Both the position numbers and the translations under genes were made by a program. From assembly GCA_025526915.1 (NCBI GenBank), contig JAHLKH010000009.1:186001-250000 (forward strand): 64,000 nucleotides of DNA. Reading direction: 5' to 3'. Position 1 is the stretch's first letter. Every line of letters starts with the position of its first letter. Positions 57,126-64,000 of this stretch are shown here, piece by piece. This stretch comes from Entophlyctis helioformis. Its lineage: Eukaryota; Chytridiomycota; Chytridiomycetes; Chytridiales; Chytriomycetaceae. The notes under the pieces are model-generated. The model worked only from the letters and a program-made list of their open reading frames with translations. It did no database searches and was not told the origin of the DNA.

Positions 57126-58179
57126 CTACAACGTCTCGAGCCAGGCACGGCCCTTGGTGCGCAGGTACTTGTTGGCGACGCCGCCAATACCAAACGCAGG
57201 GAAGATGCGAGCAACACGCGCAGCAGTCGTGACGACATACTCGCGCCGGATGAATGCCACGCGGTCACGGGCCGACAGGGCAGTGTCGGGGCGGTTGTAG
57301 AGATCCATGCCGTGGAGGTGGAGGGGCGTGGACAGGATCTGCATGGCGCAAGGGGCGACGAGCTGCGCGACCGTGTCTGTGGTGCCTGGCGACAGGTTCA
57401 AGGGAGTGGCGGGGCCGGCCAAGGCGGACGACAGCAAGGGCGGCAGATTGAACGACGAGAAGATGGTGAGCGCGTCGCGGGTCATGTAGAGCGTGTATGA
57501 CTTGGGCGGCACGGGCCGTGCAGGGCCGGACCCAAAGGCGCGGGTAAAGTACAGGTCCTTGAGCACCGACAGGCCGACGTTGGCGATGGACGAGCCGACA
57601 AACTTTGGGATCTGCCACGGGACGGCGGCGTGGTCGCAGAGAGCCTGGACGGTGTTGGCTGTGATGTAGGTGCCCGAGTAGACGCCCCAGATGAGCAGGA
57701 ACGATGGCTGGCGCACAAAGTATGCCGGGCGAGTGAGCAGCGTGCGGATGCCGGCGAGGAGACCCTGCAGCAGCGGCTGCTGGCCCGACGCATTGGCAAA
57801 GATGGACTTGTCGACGATCGAGATGAGCGGAGCGACGAGGCCGGCCGACACGACGGCGCAGGCCGCCTCGAGCGGGAGCAGCATGTGCAGAGGGACCCGG
57901 TGTTGCTGTCTGGTGTCGTGCGGCTGGCCGCCTGACTGCGGCTGCACAGACGGCGGGACAGATGCCTGCAAGGCCGGGACGGTGGGAGCAAGCAGGCTTG
58001 CAGGAGCTGTGCTGCCCACGGCCACAGAGGCGATCCGGTCGGCAGGCGAGTCTTGGCATGCGTCCGGCAGCGGGGCGGACGGAGCAGCGGCAGATCCGCT
58101 GGTGGAGGCAGCAGATACAACGGCGCTCTCGGCTGACAAGAGCACTGCCGATACAGGGAGTGGTGCGGTGGTGGGCATG
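57126..58179 (-). CDS. Conserved fungal-type membrane protein, probably mitochondrial
   Basis: One uninterrupted frame from the ATG at 58179 (an in-frame ATG-less extension reaches 58325). An Ala/Ser/Pro-rich N terminus of about 120 residues is followed by a conserved-looking region with several amphipathic or hydrophobic helices: LEAACAVVSAGLVAPLISIV, RQPSFLLIWGVYSGTYITAN, VPWQIPKFVGSSIANVGLSV, KSYTLYMTRDALTIFSSFNL, TDTVAQLVAPCAMQILSTPL and ARVARIFPAFGIGGVANKYL. The pattern recalls fungal mitochondrial carrier-like orphan families, but I do not recognise a named family and no carrier P-x-D/E-x-x-K/R motif was found. Role unknown. Confidence 0.7.
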
Positions 58180-58540
58180 TGAGTGGGCGTGGCGTGGTGG
58201 CCGTCTGGTGTTGGAGCGACTGCTCGTGCTGCTGATGTCGGAGGGATCCTGCTGCTGGAGGTGCCGCTGCTGCTGTTTGAGATGGTGCTTGGTGGTTGTC
58301 GCGGAAGAATGGGAAAGTGGTGCACATCGCGAGGCGGATCTTGGGAACGGCCACGCGGGCAAGGCGTGACTCACTGCGGCAGTGCGGCAGATGTGGTCGG
58401 GTCTGTCATTGGCTGATCTGCCACTCCACCCAAGATGCTCTGCAACACACAACAGGACGGACATGCATGCACTGCTTGACACAAACGAGACACGAGTGTT
58501 ACAAGGATGTATTGGACAGTGCGGCAAGAGAGTTGACCAA

Positions 58541-59602
58541 TCAAGCGGATGCCTCGGTTTGCGGCTGCTTCTTGGCACCAAACAGCCCACGCTTCCACGC
58601 AACGATGCCGCCAACAACGACAACAACGGCAACAACAGTGCTCGTGACGATCGCAGCCGTGTTCTTCTCCCAGAACGACTTCTTGGCTTCAGCATCCGCC
58701 TTCTTGGCTTCAGCATCAGCCTTCTCTGCCGCGATGCCAGCAGGCGTGATAAAAGTGCCGGCGTGGCGGCCGAACGCGCCGTTGGACCTGGCTGGGCCAT
58801 TGCACGACAACCTGGGACTGAGATACTCAGGGTGTTTGGAAGACATCCCCCCGCCGCAGCTCGGCTCTCCGCAGATCAACGTGGAGATTCGAAAATACGA
58901 CGAGTTCTGGCCAATAACAACCAGCTCTCCAGAAACAACGAAGCTTGATGTGCCCGCAATAGGTGTTGGCCGGCTCCACTTTGGGATGAGGAGGACGCGG
59001 GTGACGTTTACGGCGGTCACTGGCGACCCGCCAGAAGGAAGGAAGACGCCATTCTTCAGTCCAACGTCGTCTGGATGCGCTAAAAAGCAGGCTTCCTTGG
59101 ATGCGTATTCGTTGACTTGGATGATGTGTGTCGGTGGTGCGATCGAGTCGAGATCGGCCGAGAGCGAGTACCAGAGGCTCCTGTTGGCGGCCTTGGCGGC
59201 ATCCTCGAACGACGGCACGCTCTTGTAAAGGCCAGTCGTGCAAGGAGAGGTTGCGGCAGGTGCAACGTCGAGCGGCCGGTTGGTGCACCTGGATGCACAG
59301 TCACGAGGGCCGGCGCCGGTTGCGTTGGGGTTCAAGTGGGTGCAGTCCAAAGTCGAGACGAGAGCCAGAAGAAGCGGTGATGATGCCGGCGGTGTTCGCA
59401 GCACATGCGGACTTGACGTCAACGACAGGCGAGATGACGTCGGGGAAGGGACGGTGCCCAACAGAAAGTCCGTGACGGTGAGTCCTGGAGGTGCTGTTGC
59501 TGAGCGAGTACAGGCGGCGCTTGGGCTGAGAGACGCTTGCACCAGCGACTGTGCAGACACTGCAGCGGAGGCAAGGACGGAGATGGCGCCGATGACGAGC
59601 AT
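58541..59602 (-). CDS. Secreted single-pass membrane protein
   Basis: A single exon of 353 residues. It has a signal peptide at the start (MLVIGAISVLASAAVSAQS), an extracellular region with about 8 cysteines and several N-x-S/T sites (for example TGLYKSVPSFEDAAKAANRS, SSYFRISTLICGEPSCGGGM), then a juxtamembrane repeat (EKADAEAKKADAEAKK). A TM helix (NTAAIVTSTVVAVVVVVGGIV) and a short basic tail follow. No frame breaks occur. No enzyme motif was recognised. A type I surface protein of unknown function, tail-on to the 57-kb gene. Confidence 0.75.
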   Translation of the reverse strand: MLVIGAISVLASAAVSAQSLVQASLSPSAACTRSATAPPGLTVTDFLLGTVPSPTSSRLSLTSSPHVLRTPPASSPLLLALVSTLDCTHLNPNATGAGPRDCASRCTNRPLDVAPAATSPCTTGLYKSVPSFEDAAKAANRSLWYSLSADLDSIAPPTHIIQVNEYASKEACFLAHPDDVGLKNGVFLPSGGSPVTAVNVTRVLLIPKWSRPTPIAGTSSFVVSGELVVIGQNSSYFRISTLICGEPSCGGGMSSKHPEYLSPRLSCNGPARSNGAFGRHAGTFITPAGIAAEKADAEAKKADAEAKKSFWEKNTAAIVTSTVVAVVVVVGGIVAWKRGLFGAKKQPQTEASA

Positions 59603-59836
59603 GTTGATGGAGGGAGTGGCGGTCGATGCTGTGGAGGAGGCGGCGGCGGCAATGGGGCGTTGGGCTGCCGCTTGGACGATGGAAAGATGTGCAAGTTCTG
59701 GCTTGAGAATGCCGCTGAACGTCGTGCCATTTATTGCAGATTTGCTGCTGCTTGGCTCTCTGCTGCTTGGCTCTCTCTGGCTGCCAACACAACACAACGA
59801 CGACGGCCAAGAGCATGCTGTGCCACGTGCTCAGCC

Positions 59837-61062
59837 TCATCGGCCAGCAAAGACCGGATCGCGCTTCTGTGCAATGGCATCCAGACCCTCTGCCATGTCG
59901 GCGCTGCCGTAGCAGATCGCCTGCGTGTCCGCCTCGCGCTGCAGTGCACGCTCAAACGCGCCGTCATGGAACCGCATGCGCAGCGTCTTGACCGTCTGGC
60001 GGACAGCCACCGGCGAGGCCGAGGCGATGCGGCGCGCAAGCGCCATGGACTCGGCCATGAGGTGGTCGTGCTCGACCTGGCGCAGGACAAGGCCGAGGGC
60101 GGCGGCCTCGGATGCGGCGACGAGATCGCCCGTCAGGATCAGGCGGGCGGCGGCTTGCGGGCCGGCGATGATGGGCAGGGTGAACGAGCCACCCATGCCG
60201 GGCGTGAGGCCGATGCGCACAAAGTTGAGGCCCATCTTGGCCTTGGTGCTGGCCAGCCGCAGATCGCACGCAAGCGCCACGCAGAGTCCAGCGCCGACGG
60301 CGTGTCCGTTGATGGCCGCGATCGTCGGCACCGGCAGGTTGCTGTGGGAGGGGAAGTGGGTTGTGTGTGCAGCGCATGCATCAGCCGTGCACGGCCGTTC
60401 ACCTGTCCACCGCAGTGGCGCAGACAGCGAGCCACGGCCGGCATGCAACGGAGCGGCTTACATGAGCGGCGTCAGGAAGCGGTGGTAGAAGGCACGCATG
60501 ATGGCCTGGTTGTCCATGGGCGATGTCCGTGTGCGCTCGCGCAGGAACTCGAGGTCGCCGCCGGCAGAGAACGCTCGGCCGTTGCCAGTCAGCACCAGTG
60601 CACGCACATCGGCGCTCTGGCCCAGATCGCCAAGGACCTGCGTGAACTCTGCGGTGCCGCAGTCAGCGATGCCGCAGCCGGCACTGTGGGCTCACGCCAT
60701 CGTCACACTCGCAGGCACGCACCTTCGCCCATGGCTGCCGTCAGTGGGTTGAGGGAATCGGGGCGGTTGAACGCAAGCACAACGACCTGGCGGCCAGCAC
60801 ACGGCAGTCGGTCAGCACCATCGACGCAGCCCGAGCGAGCAAGCTGCTGGCTGGCTGTGATGCCTGCAACGCCTGTGGCTGGCACGCTACTCACGCCGGT
60901 CGGCTGGCCGTCGGCGCCAATGTCGTTCGAGACCGTCAGCAGGCTGCCGCTGTATCCCGAGCGAGGCACCGCAGAGAGCGAGCGGGCAGGCAGCGGCCGT
61001 GCAGTCGCAGGGCTGCAGAGCGCAGAGTGCGCAAGCCGGACAGGCAGACGGCGGGACAGCAT
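59837..61062 (-). CDS. Mitochondrial enoyl-CoA hydratase/isomerase (crotonase) family enzyme
   Basis: The first exon from ATG 61062 encodes an Arg/Ala/Leu-rich mitochondrial presequence (MLSRRLPVRLAHSALCSPAT). Following exons read VVVLAFNRPDSLNPLTAAMG, ALVLTGNGRAFSAGGDLEFL (first oxyanion-hole region), INLPVPTIAAINGHAVGAGL (second) and LACDLRLASTKAKMGLNFVR. The C-terminal helix cluster carries LVAASEAAALGLVLRQV. Junctions are in phase (four exons, short introns). The position of the catalytic Glu of classical hydratases (Q-P-E in rat ECH1) reads L-N-F-V here, so hydration by the standard mechanism is doubtful; isomerase, thioesterase or other crotonase activity is possible. Confidence 0.85.
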
Positions 61063-61229
61063 GGCAGGCAGCCGAGATGAGCGTGGACGTGGATGCGACA
61101 CGGACGCGGTGTTTATGGCAAGAGGACAAGAGGGCGGCGACTGGCAAGGGATCGTGTGGCAGCAGGCAAGGGATCGGCTGTCTGGCGATGTCTGGTGCTG
61201 TCTGGCGCAGGTGGCTGCAAGGCGCAGCG

Positions 61230-62535
61230 TCACGCCCACACAGCCGCCCCCACCGCCAGCAGGCCCGCAAGCCGCCAGCTGCACCACGATCGTGCACCAG
61301 AGAAGCCCGAGAGGCTGCTGCTGACCGCCAGACTGCCGCTCAGTGCCGGCGGGGCTCCAGACGCAGATCCAGAGCAGATCCAGGCACCGTCGACCCAGCG
61401 CCTCGGCCCGCCTTTGCCGATCCGGCCGCGCCACTGCCACTGCCACTGCATGCCACTGCCACTGCCAGCCGCATCGACGGCCTGGCCGCCGGGACCATAC
61501 CTGTCGGGAAACGCCACCAGCGACACCGGCTGCAGCACCAGGAACCGGTTGGAGCTGGTCGGGATGACCATGCCGTTTGCAAAGCACGGCAGCATGCCGG
61601 GAGGCACGCCGGACGTCTCCTTGCCGTCGGGCACGAGCCGCACAATGTAGCCGCCGTCGGCAAGGGACGTGGGCACGCGCCATGGGATCGAGAAGATGGC
61701 GCCGGCTGGCGTGGACTGGACGAAGCCGCCGGTGACGGACACGGGCTGCGGCTGCGGCTGCGGCTGCGAGCTGTTGGACGCTCCGATGCGCAGGATGTTT
61801 TCTGTGGTTTGCCACTGATCGCCGCTTGCGACCTGCGCAGATGGCGAGTGGGTCAGGATGCAGCCGGTTGCCGTGTGTGTGTGTGTGTGTGTGTTCGGTT
61901 GGCAGCCGTTCAAGCATGCGCTGGTGGGATCGCACTCACCGATGCAAACTTGAGCTCGATCTGCGATGGGATGATGGTGACTGCAGGCGAGAAGGTGAAC
62001 GTCACATTGATGCTCTGGCCGGCAAAGATGAAGCTGGATGCGTTTGGTGCTGTGGGTTGGTGTTGGTGTGAGTTTGGGCATTCGCTGGCATGCAGATAGA
62101 CTGACTGACTGACTGTCTGACTGACTGAGCAGCCTGCGTACCTGTGATGAAGAATGATCCGACGTTGTTGCCAGGCTCGCATGGCCTGGGCAGGATGGGA
62201 TTGCCCGCACCACCACCACCGCCACCACCTGGCACGGTTGTCACTGGCGGAACAAGCGGCGGCGCCACAGATGGCAATGGCGATGGCTGGGCTGGAGGAA
62301 CAGCGGGACTCGGCGGTAACCGAGATGGGAGTGATGGTGCTGCTGTTGGTGCAGATGGACTGCGGGTGCTTGTGGGCGAGCCCGGGCCTGCGCTGGGATT
62401 GCCTGGATTGGGAAACGGAAGGCCGGGCTGCATCTGTGCAACCGCTGTCTGGGCAAGCCACGCTGCTCCAAGACAGACCAAGACCAGAGCGTGCCGCAGC
62501 AGGGCCGGCGTTGCAGACGGCTGTTTGGACGACAT
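61230..62535 (-). CDS. Secreted Pro/Ser-rich cell-wall or surface protein
   Basis: Signal peptide (LLRHALVLVCLGAAWLAQTA), a Pro/Ser/Ala-rich stalk, a polyGly segment and a Cys-containing domain (RPCEPGNNVGSFFITAPNAS). After an intron: SFIFAGQSINVTFTFSPAVT, then a second intron, then SGDQWQTTENILRIGASNSS, AGAIFSIPWRVPTSLADGGY and IVRLVPDGKETSGVPP. The beta-rich domain with a Y-x-V-R-L-V end resembles Kre9/KNH-type Ser/Thr-rich GPI-protein domains. The C terminus has Ser/Gly-rich sequence and a final hydrophobic stretch (WRLAGLLAVGAAVWA), consistent with a GPI signal. Function unknown. Confidence 0.65.
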
Positions 62536-62954
62536 TTGCAGACGGTGCTGCGACTGTTGCTGTGTAGTGTATGTGGTGGTGTGTCTATGCATGGCTGGCG
62601 TGTGTGTATGCCGGCTGCTGTTGTTGCTGCTGTTGTTGTTGCAAGTGGCGGCAAGGGGCTCGCCAGTGGATGCACCTTGGATGCTGCCAGCGATGGCATG
62701 TGTTGTCGCGGCCAGTTGTCGGAGCCGTGGGGGGTTCGTGATCCAGCGCAAGATGGCATGTGCAGCGCGAGACGACGCAAGGGACGATGGTTATGATCAA
62801 TCATCGCGCGGCGCGATGTCGGAGTTTTGTCAGCGCGCTGTCGGAGTTTCCCGTCCCGCGAATTGGTGCAGAATCCAGGCCAGCGCTTCCTTGCTCCAAA
62901 GACAGAATCCAAACCACACAGACACGCCAAGCCTGGCCAAGGTCGTCGTGGCCG
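62536..62954. other. Divergent intergenic region before the membrane-protein gene
   Basis: No gene. GTTGTTGCTGCTGTTGTTGTT repeats lie at 62618-62642. Homology to the 54.65-kb fragment starts at about 62920. Confidence 0.5.
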
Positions 62955-63927
62955 ATGCCCCTCGTCACATTCCAGGTCGTTATCATCGTGTGCAGCGTGA
63001 TATTGGTGCTCTTTGCTGCCTTTATCACGTATCGCGTATTCCAGCTGCCAAAGTCGCTGTACTCGACCGGTCTTCGCATTGCCACGCTATTGGTGTTCTG
63101 CGTCGTCTTCTTGCGACTGCCTAGTGGCATCCTGCCAGAGTTTAGAGGAGGCACCGTCGTGTACGCTTTGGGATCGCTGTTTCTGACGCTGCATACGGTC
63201 ATCTTTGTGCTCTCTGAGCTCGAGTTCCTCAAGATCCTGTCGCCGTTTGTTGGCGGTCGGATATCTCCCATCATCGTCACGCGCATCCAGATCGTAACTG
63301 CATTCGTCGGATTGACCACAACGGCCGCTTCGTTTATAGACTACATGCCTGCATCGATTCGTATATGGTTCATTCGAGACGCCTACATCTTCACGGGCTG
63401 CGTGCAGATCTACGACATTTCGCAGCAATGCTACCTGCTGTACTACGTTCTGTACAAGCTCAAAGGCGCAACAACCTTGTTTCGAGCGCAGTACGCTGGT
63501 GTGATTCTGCTTGGCGTCACATTCGTCATCCTTGGAGCAGTTGTTGGCGTGCTTTTCCAGCGTCACAACGGGCCTGATCTTGGCCAACTTATTCATCACA
63601 GGATACTCTCTCTGCTCAGCGGCGTGCATGGAACTTCTTCGGCAGGCGCTTCTGAAGCCAACCGTGCGCAGGGTCAGCTCGCCAGGAAAGCGGCCGTCGA
63701 TCAGCAAGCCTGCGGGAAAGCTTGTCCGGGCAAGTACCACGACCGCTGGCAAGGCTCTCAAGTGGCCTGTTAGCTTCACCAGTTCCGTAAACAAGAAAGA
63801 CGGCCAGCCGCCCAGATCCAACATGGGCGTCTTATCAACGCGACCAGCAGAGGCTCTCACACCCTCGGCGGTGAGTGTTCAAGACAGTGTGTCACCTCCA
63901 ACATCATCGAGTATCTCGTCTACCTAA
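62955..63927 (+). CDS. Seven-helix membrane protein of unknown function
   Basis: From the ATG at 62955: helix 1 VVIIVCSVILVLFAAFITYR, helix 2 GLRIATLLVFCVVFLRL, helix 3 YALGSLFLTLHTVIFVLSEL, helix 4 IVTAFVGLTTTAASFIDYMP, helix 5 WFIRDAYIFTGCVQIYDISQ, helix 6 YAGVILLGVTFVILGAVVGV and helix 7 GLILANLFITGYSLCSAACM, then a basic tail of about 100 residues. The last helix is read only if one extra base near 63549-63553 (TTTTCC) is ignored; otherwise the frame ends at 63773. No GPCR or rhodopsin motif was recognised. The first 165 coding bases are duplicated at 54686-54851. Single exon within the window. Confidence 0.7.
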
Positions 63928-64000
63928 TACCCAATCATGCGTCCATCCAGCCCCCATCACGCGACCATCAGATGTAATGAAATGCCCCTGTTACCACAAC

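Overview
The window looks like nuclear DNA of a flagellated (zoosporic), chytrid-like fungus. The evidence is: spliceosomal introns of about 70-110 bp with GT...AG ends in most genes; GC-rich, compactly packed genes on both strands; fungal or mitochondrial markers (an MHR1/mL67-type protein, a Trm82/WDR4 subunit, a 5'-extended BET factor); and axonemal and intraflagellar transport genes (CFAP58, an IFT57 C-terminal homologue) that non-flagellated Dikarya lack. No bacterial operons, CRISPR arrays or viral genes were seen. The species assignment is inference.

Layout, left to right. 1-1144: aldo-keto reductase copy 1, cut by the window edge. 1.3-6.5 kb: three surface or secreted proteins (GPI-type protein, LRR-TM protein, beta-strand-repeat protein). 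7.1 kb: tRNA-Ser(CGA). 7.5-9.8 kb: two NDUFA4/B12D-family paralogues flanking a short IFT57-like gene. 9.9-16 kb: mL67/MHR1, a coiled-coil/FN3 protein and U2AF1, all on the minus strand. 16-20 kb: CFAP58, convergent with RPS10. 21.4-25 kb: TRM82/WDR4 and an unidentified charged protein. 25.8-29.6 kb: BET bromodomain protein. 30.6-37 kb: SDS22 and a large tyrosine phosphatase. 37.4-45.6 kb: a 12-TM adenylyl cyclase of about 2,400 residues. 45.8-50.5 kb: a divergent pair (unknown protein; membrane RING protein). 50.6-52.3 kb: SRSF1-like factor. 52.6-54.5 kb: aldo-keto reductase copy 2. 54.65 kb: truncated duplicate of a membrane protein whose longer copy ends the window (63 kb). 55-62.5 kb: subtilase, membrane proteins and a crotonase.

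The genes do not form one pathway. Recurrent themes are the flagellum (IFT57-like, CFAP58), signalling (cyclase, PTP, SDS22, RING, LRR-TM), mRNA and translation (U2AF1, SRSF1-like, RPS10, Trm82, mL67) and secreted or surface proteins.

Three points stand out. The cyclase appears to carry its two catalytic half-sites in the reverse order from animal transmembrane cyclases. An almost identical 1.1-kb block containing the aldo-keto reductase 5' part occurs twice, 53 kb apart, with one copy next to a fragment of the 63-kb membrane gene. About fifteen single-base frame breaks interrupt otherwise well-conserved genes, mostly at short homopolymers. These look like consensus indel errors and should be kept in mind whenever a gene here appears broken. 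Exon coordinates were read by eye from splice consensus and frame continuity. Features spanning introns are given as gene extents, with exons listed in the text.
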